From Saccharum officinarum (taxonomy: Eukaryota > Streptophyta > Magnoliopsida > Poales > Poaceae), in NCBI GenBank assembly GCA_020631735.1, contig CM036191.1:39415335-39479334 (forward strand): a stretch of DNA of 64,000 nucleotides, in the 5' to 3' direction. This document shows, piece by piece, positions 22,906 to 34,298 of this stretch. Numbering within the stretch: the stretch's first letter is position 1; each line of letters starts with the position of its first letter. A model generated the notes under the pieces. It did no database searches. It had not been told where the DNA came from and was given only the letters and a program-made list of their open reading frames with translations. The position numbers and the translations under genes are program-made.

Positions 22906-23582
22906 CTGCTTATCAAATATTCAAAATTCAGAAATCCCCAAGTTAGAATACATTCTGAAAATTTTCTGGACGAGTCTCAACAACAGCAGCTCTGTAAAAC
23001 AGTCATATCTCGAGTTTCCGAAATCCAAAAAGAGTGTACTTTATATGGTTGGAAAGCTTACGAAATTTTCTACAACTTTTATTCAGACGACTTTCCCAGA
23101 TTCTGTCGTTAGATTACTCAAAAACAGGATACAACCGAAACTGTTCCCAGATTCCAGACTGTGCAGTAACTTTAACTTGAAACAGAGATATCTCACGAAC
23201 CAGATCAGATATGGGGGTGATTCCAGAGGAATTGGAAAGGTAATTAAGTCTAGTTATTCCCACAACAATTTCATAATTTTTGGTCGTGTATATTTTATTC
23301 GGCATTAAGATAAAGGCAGACTGCTCCGAAAAAACAGATTCCGAAAGAGCGAGATGTAACAAACCCATCTATTTATTTATTGACCCAAACTTTAATATTC
23401 TTAAATATGAAACTTGCGGACATGCCCACAAACTTCCAGCACACATTACAAAGATCCAACTCATGCATAAACATAAGAACAAATCAACTAAACACACAAT
23501 GTTCACACCGCACTAAAAACTCAACCCAACTCGACTCACTCGTTCTACTATAGTGCTATTACATAAAGAGGGACTCCAACAT
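22906..23582 (-). other. Gy1 spacer between ORF0 and gag
   Basis: About 680 bp without a credible frame on the element strand. The plus-strand frames here are antisense by-products. It may contain an intron or internal leader, but no clear donor/acceptor pair could be assigned. Confidence 0.5.
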
Positions 23583-24362
23583 CTAGGGGCGATACTTATG
23601 AGGAAGCTCCTCATACATCTTGGGCAAATTAAGGCACACCCTTTGTTCGTCTATCACTTGCTGATGCCTCTTGATTGCTTTCTGCTGAGCCTTCAATTGA
23701 TCCTCCAATCGGCGAATCCTTGACACAGACTCGTAACCAAAGTGTACCATCGCTTCCGTGGTTGGATCCGTGCCCTGTGGGTCCATCATCGCCCATCCCA
23801 ATTCTGGGTGTTGATGAGGAAGGAATCGATATTGATCATCCTTCATGACCTCGAATCGGCGACCACGGAGGCCTATGCAAGCTTCAGCGGCTGCATCTTC
23901 TATGCTGTCCTCCATGGTAGCGCGGTGACCATGGTGTGCGTTGATGGTGATGCACACCCTAACCTTCCAGTAGGTGTCTTCAAGAGGGTGTGCATGCTCT
24001 TCGCAAGTGTATTCTACAGCTACATCCCAGTCACTATAGTATGTCTGCAGCAGGCTCAAGAGTCAGTGATGTGAAACGGAGTATTCACATCCCGGCTTAT
24101 ACCACACCTTTATTGTCCACCCCAATGGCGGGATCGGCTCATCCTCTTCAATAATGTCTTCATCTTCGTTTTCGGACAAGTCAACGATCTCAACTTCTTG
24201 AGGGTCATATTGGGCTGGCTCAGGTGTGGACTTAGGCGTCGGCGGTGTTGGCGAATCCAATTCCTGCTCCTAAGGTTCTTCCTCCTCAGGACCCACGGAC
24301 AAACCTTGTGGCGGGTAATACCCTCCAGTGCTCATGCGGGCAGTCTTGTGGGCACGAGGCAT
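23583..24362 (-). pseudogene. Gy1 ORF0: extra ORF upstream of gag, function unknown
   Basis: A single frame of about 260 codons from the ATG at 24362 to the stop at 23583, broken by a TAG near 24271 and a TGA at 24063. The N-terminal part is Pro/Glu/Asp-rich (PTPPTPKSTPEP, then an acidic run). The middle has a compact pattern (YWKVRVCITI, AAAEACIGLRGR) that could be a folded domain. The C-terminal part is a short coiled coil (RIRRLEDQLKAQQKAIKRHQQ). Some rice Tekay-type elements are described as having such an upstream ORF. I recognise no catalytic motif. Retention of the frame on both sides of each stop argues that it was once coding. Confidence 0.6.
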
Positions 24363-24539
24363 CTATAGAATTAGATTTAGTTAGGTTAGATTAGAAGCAG
24401 TAATTTTCATAATATAATTAGGCAAAAGAAGCATAAAACTTTAGCAAATAACAAGGGTGAGATAGAAAACATGAAATGAGTGAAGCAAAAGAAGCTAAAA
24501 TGACCATTGCTAACTAGGCTTGCGTCCTACAGTCAACAC
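24363..24539 (-). other. Gy1 5' leader
   Basis: Untranslated stretch between the PBS and ORF0 on the minus strand. No motif recognised. Confidence 0.6.
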
Positions 24540-24552
24540 GGCTCTGATACCA
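24540..24552 (-). other. Gy1 primer-binding site (initiator tRNA-Met)
   Basis: Minus strand TGGTATCAGAGCC, three bases from the end of the 5' LTR, a perfect plant initiator tRNA-Met site. Confidence 0.93.
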
Positions 24553-24555
24553 ATC

Positions 24556-27367
24556 TGTCACACCCAATTTTAAGGATAAAATGGGGTGCATAACCTTATG
24601 TGCACCCAGAGATCAGTCACACACATAAGCCGACAAATTATGAATAGTATCATCTCCAATGTTTATTACATCACGAATAGGACAGAGTTATTACATAAGT
24701 ATAGCACAAATAATAAAAAGATCTATCGCGGAAGCTCCAATTCATAGGGACGTCGACTGGTTGACCACAAGTCTAGTAGTCCTCAGGGAAATCATCATTC
24801 TCAGGGTCATCTGTTACCCATCCGGGATTTTTATCCAAATAGTGAAAATAAACAAGCGTAAGTACATGTCGTACTCAACAAGTGTAACACGAGGTTCATG
24901 AGGCTCAAAAGGCTAGACACAGGCTTAACAACGGTCAGCTTTTAGTTGTGACTATTTTAGCTTATGAGTAGCATCAAAGTGTTTCAGTGCCAAAGTAGAA
25001 CACATGATCAAATGTAAACATGAGTAATGAATAGCATAAACAGATATTACTTAGTGATCATCTATTCCATAAATGTTCCAAGGCCGCTCGTGACCGTGAG
25101 CACGGCTGATATACCAGTTTTACACTCTGCAGAGGTTGTACACTTTCACTGTGAGTCGTGATTCCCATATGCTCGGTTTTATAACTCCCAAAACACTCCC
25201 AAGGTGAGCAGGCAGGGGTCACTATGAAGTCTTTCAAAGGTTCGTCTAACAAGTTAGGGCCATTAGATTCACTCGGCAAACAGATATAGAGCCCCCCTTC
25301 CCGATGGCACATTGACACGCAGCCTATACACATAAGGCCAGAGGCCGCTCTATACCCGATTCGGCAAGCCATTCTTACGCCAATAAAGGTAACCACTAAC
25401 AAGCTAGAAAAGGTCCTTATACTGAGCTAAAGCCATAGCCATGTAGCTCTCACAGCTGTACAGTAAGTCCCGGATGATCACTTACAGATAAGTCCTTAGG
25501 GAGAGGAATCTGAAGCATTTAGAAAGTAGCTAAACACTCCAGCCCCCTGTTTCCAAGTTGCTAAAAAGTCACATTTTATGTTTATTGCATATGCCATTAG
25601 TCAAGTTACAAGATCATGGTTTAACTGAGCTCTAGCAAAGCTACCTATATGCATAACCCATAGGTGACAAGGCAATAGTCCAATTCTAGGAAATTCCTGA
25701 CAAGAAGACACATGCAATATGAATTTAATGATTTAAAGTGAAATAGGAAATAAGGATGATCCCATGCTATACTTGCCTTGAGCAATGTACACCTGCTGGT
25801 CCTGCTCATCAAAGTCGTACCCTTGATCCTCCGAGAACTGCTCACCTTCTATACTCGATAACCACAGCAACATACAAGCATCCAGGAGCAATCATGCAAA
25901 GCAAACAAGGCTACAGATTAGAACAATACACCAACATCAAAGAATCAAGATGAAAATTTTGGAAAACAAATCTACGTCTCGCCATGAACACACAGACGCG
26001 AAGATCACAAAAATCGGATCTAAAACGAAAAAGTTATGGTTTAAACAAGATTTCCTATAGACAAATAATAGATTAGATCTAAGCTCGTATTATAAAAGTT
26101 AGAAACCTACTTTACAGTAGCATAAGCGTGTAGATTACTTAATTATGAATCCAACGCAACTTGAACGGATCTAATCGGAGTTAAAACGAAGATTTTATGG
26201 CTAAAACAAGTTGAATGGCAAAATTGTGAATAACTGAAAACGTATTTCAATAAAACCGAACCAAAATACGCTTTAGAAAGAAAGAAACGTAAGCTGTGAA
26301 ACGCGCAAAGGACCGCGGGTTGAATCTGGAATATTTATAAGGGCATATTTGAAAGATAGGTAGCAAAGGGGTATCTTCTTTTGTGAGCCGTCGGATTAGA
26401 AACCGACGGATGAGAATCGATCCAGCGGAAATAAAAAAAACCCCCGCCGGCACAGTACGCCGGAGGCTTGACCACGGCTGCGCCATGGCCGGCATGCGGG
26501 AGCTCGCGGTACACGGCTTGCAGCGCACTCCACGTCGAAAGAAAAAAAACAGAGGGAGAGAGGAAGGAACGGCGAACTCACCGGACCCGACCACCGAGAG
26601 CGAGAAGCAGTTGAGGCGGTCCGACACGAGTTGACAGTGGAGGTCGGCGGCGGCGCTGGCTCGGAGCTCGGCTGCGGCTGTTTGGCGAAGAAAACGGACG
26701 CTAGATGAGATTGGGGAGAGAGGAGGGGTGCGGCCGCTATTTATGGGGCGCGGGATGACTTGAGAATCACGGCACCGAGGTGTGGCCGGGTCGGACACGA
26801 CGGCATCGACGGAGATGGTGTCCGGCTCAGCTACGACGCGAGGAAGAAGAGCCTGACCAGCGGGCCCGGCTGGTTAGTGGTGGGGAAAGACGCGTGCGCG
26901 AGCGCGGCCTGCGGCTGGGCGCGTGACTGGGCCGGGGTTCCAGGCTTCGGCCCAAGCAGTGAAGAACGCGGGCCGGCGCGGAAAGGAAAACTGGCCTTCG
27001 GCCCGAGCGGAGACAAGGCTGCAGAGCGGCCTGGAGGAGGGAATGGGCCGCGCGGGAAAGCCATGGGCCGCGGCAGCAGCAAGCCTTCGGGCCGAAAAGA
27101 AGGAGGAGAAGAAAATCATTCTTTTCTTTTTTCAGATTTTTCTTCAAAACAAATTCAAAATGCAACTTCAACTCAATTCAAAATCCGACTTCAAACCAAG
27201 CAATTCAAAATAGTATGCAGTGGCATGTATGCACATTCATGGTTGATTTTATATTTGACTTTTATCTTTATTAAAAATGATTATTTCTCTAAATCCAAAT
27301 GCTCACAAAATGCATAATTAAATCATATTCACATATTTTAAAATATTACAAATTTTAGGGTGTTACA
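24556..27367 (-). repeat. Gy1 5' LTR (right)
   Basis: 2812 bp, TGTAACACCC...GGGTGTGACA on the minus strand. It is uninterrupted and serves as the template for reconstructing the split left LTR. GC-rich open frames around 26247-27317 lie in LTR sequence and have counterparts in the left copy. The conserved block is at 25079-25160. Confidence 0.95.
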
Positions 27368-27372
27368 ATACT
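27368..27372. repeat. target-site duplication ATACT (right of Gy1)
   Basis: Pairs with 4585-4589. Confidence 0.95.
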
Positions 27373-28563
27373 TTAGCCGCGCCAAACGAACTGACATGGT
27401 AAGACTCTACCTAATAAAAACCGTATTTTTGCATATGACCTCGGATGAAGATGACTTTTATATAAAAAATTTAGCTCTCGATAAGATCAACAACTTTATG
27501 GTTTTGTGTTTTTTTTTATGTTGTTAAGATGCTCAAAAAAATAATATAAGGTTTTAGTAGCATATTAATCGTAGCAGGGCTTGTCGTATTAGAAAAATCA
27601 TATCTTTTTTGTGTGGTGTCGGATAAACATAATTTTTATACAAAAGTTGCAGCTCTCAATGAGATCTACAGCTTTCCAATTTTGGGTTTTTTTTATTTAA
27701 AGTCGTTTACATTTTTAGAAAAATCATATAAACTTTTATCTGTATTTTAATATCGTTTATATGGGGGCCTGCCATTGTAGTTTCTCCAAAATATTTAACA
27801 CAATTGAATTCCAAACTAAATAAACAAATAAGAGCACAACAATAATTATAGACCGCATTAGCAATATTACAAACCAAAAGAAAATCCGGCACCATAATCT
27901 TGGTATTCATAATAAAATTAACAGTATTGATTGCAATATTTCTTATGCAACCAGATTGTTACAAAAAGCAAATATTTATTTTTTATAATGGTATAGGTGG
28001 ATAATTTTTATATTAGAATATATTCAATTTTTTAGTGTGATGGAGATTAGATTCTACCAAATTAATTTTTAGATGTTTATTGTTATTACTCTGAGAGTTT
28101 TGATGATTTATTATTTTTTTCTAGCGCATTTGATGAGAATTAACCACAATTCTTTGTTGAAATATGTAATTAATAATAGTAAGATAAGATGATAACTAAG
28201 AGTGTACTAACTTGTTGCACTAAATCTCTACTAAAAAACTCATTGTTGAATTATATTCTTGCGCATGTTGTTAATCTTGTCACCAAATGTAGTAACATCC
28301 ATCTTCGTCGCCTAGTCTTTATCGATCCACACCAACTATGGACCAATCCGCATCCACCTGCGGCCTGGTCTCCAATGCCGTCACTCCTGTTTGGTTGGAG
28401 ACACAGAAAACTTACTGGGTGAAAAGCGTTGCCTGAGAATTTCTTGAAAATTTTATAGAATCTACTTGGTAAGGCAAGTAGTTATAATATGTTTGAATGG
28501 CAGCTTGTGCCCGAGAACGCTAATTACAGAGAATAAAAAATTAATGTGTATTTACCAACATTG
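27373..28563. other. intergenic DNA with two diverged direct repeats
   Basis: AT-rich. Two related segments of about 75 bp start at about 27443 and 27619 (shared pattern: GGAT.AA..AT...TTTTATA, AGCTCTC, GATC.ACA..TTT, T-run), 176 bp apart. They may be remains of a repeat-rich transposon. No gene seen. Confidence 0.4.
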
Positions 28564-28808
28564 TACTCCCTCCATCCTGAAATATAGCGAATTTTCATTT
28601 GTCCTAAGTCAATCCACTTTTGTTTGATTAAAATTACAGAGAACCATGTCAAAAAAGTAAGTTATAAAAATACATTCCATGGTGTTTCTAATGGAGCTTA
28701 TATGATGTCAAAAATATTAATGTTTGTTTCTATAAATTTAGTTAAAGTTATGATAGCTTGACTTAGGACAAATAAAAATCCAATATATTTCAGGACGTAG
28801 AGAGAGTA
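28564..28808. mobile_element. Stowaway-like MITE
   Basis: The element proper is 28566-28806. CTCCCTCCATCCTGAAATAT on the left mirrors ATATTTCAGGACGTAGAGAG on the right, with inner arms TTTGTCCTAAGTCAA and TTGACTTAGGACAAA. TA flanks both ends. Confidence 0.85.
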
Positions 28809-29023
28809 AATGATTAGTTGAACTCTTAACAACTTCTTTAATACCAACGATTTACATTATACCTTCTCTAGATTTAGAAGATTAAAACAAATATTTAGAA
28901 TAACAATACATTTTAGAAAAAAATTAAATTACAAAGTGCAGAATGAAATAACACAAAAAATAGTAATCATGGGGATGATCATTTGCTTGAGTAGACGTGG
29001 ATAGAAAAGGTATAGAAAAGTTA

Positions 29024-32008
29024 TGCCACGTAGCACCCGGTTTTAAGAACAAAACCAGATACACACTATATGTGAGCCCCGGAAGTCAAATATCACATAT
29101 AACTACAAATAAGGGTAATATCAATAGACAATGCTCAATATATAACGTACTTAATATAAAGGATATAACCTTAGATAGCAAACAGCGAAAAGACAACTTC
29201 GATCTTCGGGTGAAGACTCCAATTTCATAGGGACAACTGACTGGTTAATCACAAGCCTAATTTCTCCAAACTCTAGCAATCTGGTACCCATCCGGAATTT
29301 TTTCCAAATATGTGAAAAATAAAACAAGCATAAGTACATGTCGTACTCAACAAATATAACATGAAGTTCATGAGGCTCAAAAGGCTGATACTGGTTCAAC
29401 TGCGATTAGCTTTTAATGAGTCACAATTTTAGCAATTGGGTGGCAACAAGTTTATTCACAAGCCCATGTAAACACATGATTAGGTAAACATGAATAATGA
29501 ATAGCATAAATGGTAATCATTAGTGAGTATTTTTATCATTAGTATCATCTATGTTCATCATCTATTTCGTAAATGTTCCAAGGCCGCTCGTGACCGTGAG
29601 CACGGCTGATATACCAGTTTTACACTCTGTAGAGGTTGTACACTTTCACTATGAGTCGTGATTTACCCTTTCGCCCGAGGTAGCTAATCTCTTGACCCAC
29701 TTCCAAGGAAGGTCGTCAGGGTTCACTATGAAGCCTTCCAAAGGTTCGTCTAATAAGTTAGGGCCATTAGATTTACTTAGCAAACAGATGTAGGAGCCCC
29801 TCTTCCCGATGGCACAATGACACGTAGCCTTAAACTCTGATCTTCTTCTAGTCCAAACTCTGATCTTCTTCTATAGGACAACAAGGAAGATCCCATGCTA
29901 TACTTGTCTTAAACTCTGATCTTCTTCTAGTCCAAACCTTCTAAGAACTATTTCTTGATTCACCACGTATAACTCACCGACTAGACATGATCATAGAACA
30001 CCATACAAGCATCCATGCAACCATACACAAAACAAACAATATAACTAAATTAGAACGGTACACCAAACATATGAAATAGTAAGTAAAAATGTTTTAAAGA
30101 TGTTCTACATGTTACTACGAACACACAGACACGAAAAGCACGCTAATCGATGCTACAGTGAAAAAGATACATCTACCGATGGATTTGCTTCGAAAAGAAA
30201 CTATAGGCTTTATTTATTTTAGCTATATAAAACATGTATAAGATACTTCAGAGAAATACCTTAATTGAGTTGAATCAAATTATACTTGATTTAAAAAAAA
30301 CAAGGTAAAACTAATCATATAATTGACCAAGGTGAAAAAACTAAGTTACTTTTAATTAGAAAAATCCAATCGCATAATCATTATTCAAGTTAGGATTTAA
30401 ACCATGAAATTCTAGAGCTCTTGACATGGAAAACATTGATACTAATGCATAGATTATGTCGCTACGAATCTAATGCAACTTGAACAGGTCAAATTGGAGC
30501 TAAAACGGAGAAACTACTCATAAAATAAGATCAATGGCATTTCTATAAATATTTGGAAATCAATTTCGTATTTAAATTAAAAGAAAACTGAAATAAAAGA
30601 TTAACTGGACCGGGCCTCATTTTAATAAAAACTGAAGGGCTAAAACAGAAGATCTAAGGGCATATGTTGAAATACTTTCAACAGAGGGTGGACCACGGGG
30701 TGTTTTTGGAAAAATCTAGGGTCTCTTTTGAAAGATGGTTGCGCAGTCAGCGACGGTGTCAACGTGGCGTCCACGTGTGCACATGTGGTGGGGCATGGTT
30801 GGTTCAGGCTGGTGGACCAATGGTGGACTGGCTTGCGTGGCCAGATGGGCGGGGTTCATGGGTCCACCATGGACCGGAATCGAAAGGGCATGGCTCGTTC
30901 TAATCTAGATCGTTGATCGCAGATCGTGCGGTGCAGATCAAATGGGGAAACGGAAGTCACTGAAGCGGCGCTGTGCGTGGCGGCGCCATGGTTGACAGCG
31001 AGAAGCTCGCCGGTGATCGGTGAAAGGGCAGTTCTGGGTGTTAAACTAGATGGAGAAAGCACGGGAAGAAAGCACGGGCGACATCGAACTCACCTAGGGG
31101 TTTATCGTCGATGGTGAGGCACAGAAGGGGCACGGGACATAGCGGAGCAGATGGCGACGGCAGCACTAGGCTTCCGCTGCGGCGGCGCGGCTTGAGGCAA
31201 GGCAGCGCGAGCTAGGGTTGGATGGGGTGGCACGGCGTTCGGCTTTTAAGGGGGCGGCTGGCTTGGCCCGCACGGCAAGACGCTGAGACATGGCGGCGGC
31301 AGACACTCGGCGCGGCGGGGAGAGTCCGGGAAGGAGACGTTTGAAGGTGGAAGACGACGTAGTGCTGACACACGGGCCCAGTTCGTCGGCGAGAGAAGAG
31401 GCGAGTCGGGCTGTCAGAGGGAGAGAGGGGAAAGAGGCGCGGCGGCGTGGCTGCTGGGCCGGTGCAAAGCTCAGCCGTGTGCGGAGGAAATAGAGGCAGG
31501 CCGAGGGAGAGGGAGCTGGCCCACGCGGGAAAAAGCTGAGGGAAAAAAGGCCAGGCCGGCTGGGCTGAAAGGAGAGGGAGGAGAGGGAAAGAGTTTTTTC
31601 TTTTTTCCTTTTTCTATTTTTTTAAATCAAATTCAATTATGAACCAAATGCAAATCCAAATATAATTTCAAATATACTTTTCAATGCAAATAGAAATGAG
31701 CAATTTTGGTAGGCTTTCAAAAATAAATTTTACAACTTTTTAAATTCTTTTATTTTCCCTTTTTATTTTCTTTTGTTTCAAAGCCTATTTTCAAAGACAA
31801 TTCAAACCATTTTGAACTTTAATCAAAACTACTCTGCCAAATACATCAAATGCACCCGCACGTATGCTCAACCATGTTGCTACACCCTATGATGAGTTTT
31901 AATATAATAAAAAATATTATTTTCCCTATATTTCTTGAGCACAAAATTCATAAATAAATCATTTTAATTCTATCTTCAAAGGAGCAAACTTTAGGGTGTT
32001 ACATGCCG
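29024..32008 (-). mobile_element. S1: solo LTR of a Gy1-clade gypsy element
   Basis: The LTR is 29029-32003 (2975 bp). The left end CGTAGCACCC is one base from the expected TGTAGCACCC; the right end is GGGTGTTACA. Flanking 5-mers TGCCA and TGCCG match at four of five bases. No internal region, PBS or polypurine tract follows, so it is a solo LTR left by recombination between two LTRs. The conserved block is at 29579-29660. GC-rich open frames at 30664-31493 are within the LTR and have no domain. Confidence 0.82.
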
Positions 32009-32179
32009 CGACCATAAAAATTGGTAAGCGTGTAATCATGGCCATTAGCCCATGCAAGAACGTGAACGTGAACGTCGACTGTTCGTTGCATTGCTCAAGT
32101 TTGCATTGGATTCAGCTGGCCTGGCTTAAAATTTATGCCTGGCTAGCCTAGCCAACAGAGTGCGGCAGAGGAGAGCAGA
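32009..32179. other. intergenic, between S1 and a hAT MITE
   Basis: Short flank, nothing recognised beyond the MITE target duplication at its end. Confidence 0.4.
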
Positions 32180-32750
32180 GTGGTCGGTAAAGATGGCAAC
32201 GGGTACGTACCCGACGGGTAGTGCCCACCCGTACCCGCACCCGCAAAATTTTACCCGTCGGGTTACCCGTACCTGCATGCGGGTAAAAAATAGTTCCATA
32301 CCCGTACCCGTCGGGTAATTCTCACCCGACGGGTAACCCGTACCCGATAGCGTACCCGAAAATTACCTAAAAATATCAAATAGTCACATGCAAAAATAAA
32401 TCATTCTAAGTTTCCAACAAGTTACAAACATGCTAACAAACATTATTAGCATAATTACAACAAAGGCAATCTACTAGAAATATAGTGGATGTTTCAATGG
32501 GCCAAATTCATGACTTATATGCGCTAAAATAACTGAGGTTGTCTAGTTATTTTTACGGGTATGTCTTACCCGCGGGTATGCGGGTATGGGTAGTATACAC
32601 CCGCACCCGTACCCGCATACCCGATGGGTATAAGATTTTGCCCAATAACATACCCACGGGTAGAAAATTCATTCCATACCCGCATCTTTATCGGGTAATA
32701 CCCGTCGGGTACTCGGGTTTCGGGTACCCGTTGCCATCTCTAGTGGTCGG
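32180..32750. mobile_element. hAT-type MITE with 8-bp target duplication, ACCCGT-rich
   Basis: The element proper is 32188-32742 (555 bp). Ends TAAAGATGGCAACGGGTA and TACCCGTTGCCATCTCTA are inverted copies with one mismatch. GTGGTCGG stands on both sides (32180-32187 and 32743-32750). The outer thirds are dense in TACCCG/CGGGTA units in both orientations, with an AT-rich centre. It encodes nothing. Confidence 0.9.
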
Positions 32751-34298
32751 CCCCCGCTCACCGGCAGAGGCGCAGAGCAGAGTGCGTGGTACATGTGCAG
32801 CCACTGAGAGATGGCACGTATGCTGCGTCAGTAACATGTCCAAGAAGATGCCTGCCTCTGCGTCAATGACACGTAGCGGAAGATTCCATCGATTTGGAGT
32901 TGCCGAATAAATTCTCCACTTCCGCAGTGTCCTGTCCATTGGAGGTTTGTTTTGGTGGTGCCAATAATTGGAGGGAGGAATAGAGAGGATGCTTCAGTAG
33001 GAACGATGGACTGCTCTTTGCGTTTTCAGCCAGCGATTCTCTTTCTGCATCCTTCCAATTCGAATTGGTACGCTATTTGCTTGGGTCAGTTCAATGGCTT
33101 CAGATTTCTTCATCTTTCCTCTCTACTTTCATGACTGATTTAGTGATCTGCACCGTTTTTGTTGGATCTAGTTGGTTGAAGAAATCATGTTTGGAGTGGA
33201 AGTTCGCATTAACACCTTCAGCATAATCTGATCAGTGTGCCATAAGGAACTTTGTGTACTCCTGGTAGCTCTAATTCAGTGGTAAACTGGTAATGAATCT
33301 TGTTTTTCTACCATATAATTCTATTATACATCCAGCCGTTCTTGTAATATTTAGACTCAATCACAAGCTTGTTTGTTAATTCGTTACACCAGGCTTCAGA
33401 GCTAGCACGAGTGCATCGGGAAAACCTTAGTGAATCTGTAGACTGGTCTACTAGCTACATACATATTTTCTGTAAGAGTCCGTTCTCTTGCTGCTGAAGC
33501 AATGCTACTAAAAGGAGGAACATGGATGATTCTTCAGTAGATGTTCTGTAGCCGGATACTCTGTTTCTACGTCCTCTCTGTTTGGTATGGTATGTAAAAA
33601 GCATCATTATGTGGTTCGTAAAGGTTTCAGATGTTCTGCAGCCCTCTATCTTCTCTTAAAGAGTTGTGCTTGATTTAAATGTCTTGACAGTGCACCAGTT
33701 CCTTCACATATCTTTTTTTTTTTTTTTTTTTTGCGACGAAGTTCCTTCACATATCTGTTGGATCGCCAAGTGACGAGATCCTATTTGGGGTAAAGCGATC
33801 GGCCATCATACATAATGACATCCATCCGTCTGTATCAACCATCGGTTGCATCCCTCAAATGTGCTCTTCGCAGCTTCGTAGATCAGTTGTTCTTTGGCCT
33901 CCAGTACTTGATCGAAGAAAGAGTTCTCGTTTTCAACTTTTCCTTCTCGAAATGCATGCCTGATCTTGCAGAGATAACAGAAGTTTCATGTTTGAGAGCA
34001 ACATCTCTGATTCATGACATCCTGTTGGAGGAAAAAGGAAAACAATATAATCTTTGACACATATTGATCTCGGTGCAGAATAGTGATCAGTCCCATACAG
34101 TTGTCCTGTCCTCGGTATTCAGGTAACTTTTTTAGTTCTAGAAGCTCTGATTCATTTGTAATTGTTCTTGCTGGGTGCTATGCCATTCTAGTATTTTCAT
34201 TTTTTAGTTCTAGAAGCTCTGATTCATTTTATTATGCTTCCTATACAATGGACCTACTGATATCCGTGTCTAGCACTCTGATCAGTGCCTTTCCAAAT
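32751..34298 (+). promoter_or_regulatory. possible promoter and 5' leader of the NLR gene
   Basis: Mixed-composition single-copy-looking DNA upstream of the NLR. It has no long coding frame, but candidate splice signals such as a GTACGC donor near 33070, a TTACACCAG acceptor near 33392 and ATTCAG/GTAACT near 34121. NLR genes in grasses often have spliced 5' leaders, so this may be leader exons and introns, later separated from the coding part by S2. Entirely inference. It contains the tiny retroposed insertion at 33714-33739 and a 29-bp direct repeat at 34129-34157 and 34201-34229. Confidence 0.3.
33697..33756 (-). mobile_element. 26-bp retroposed tail with 17-bp target duplication
   Basis: AGTTCCTTCACATATCT occurs at 33697-33713 and again at 33740-33756. 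Between them is only a T run of about 19 bases followed by GCGACGA; on the minus strand this is TCGTCGC plus poly(A). Long target duplications and a poly(A) tail are the marks of LINE-driven insertion, here extremely 5'-truncated. Confidence 0.7.

Larger units (their letters stand above)
4590..27367 (-). mobile_element. Gy1: Ty3/gypsy chromovirus (Tekay-type), defective, with nested copia
   Basis: Full-length LTR retrotransposon on the minus strand. Ends match (TGTCACACCC on the left, GGGTGTTACA on the right on the plus strand) and a 5-bp duplication ATACT flanks it. The right LTR is the 5' LTR, followed by a PBS for initiator tRNA-Met; a polypurine tract abuts the left LTR. Domain order is ORF0, gag, protease, RT, RNase H, integrase, chromodomain. 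Integrase after RNase H places it in Ty3/gypsy, and the chromodomain makes it a chromovirus. The left LTR is split by Co1. Without Co1 the element is about 11.7 kb. Coding frames hold several stops and one frameshift, so it is not autonomous. Confidence 0.95.

Noticed and set aside
30664..31493. Cluster of short GC-rich frames
   Set aside because: Inside solo LTR S1; composition-driven frames without motifs.
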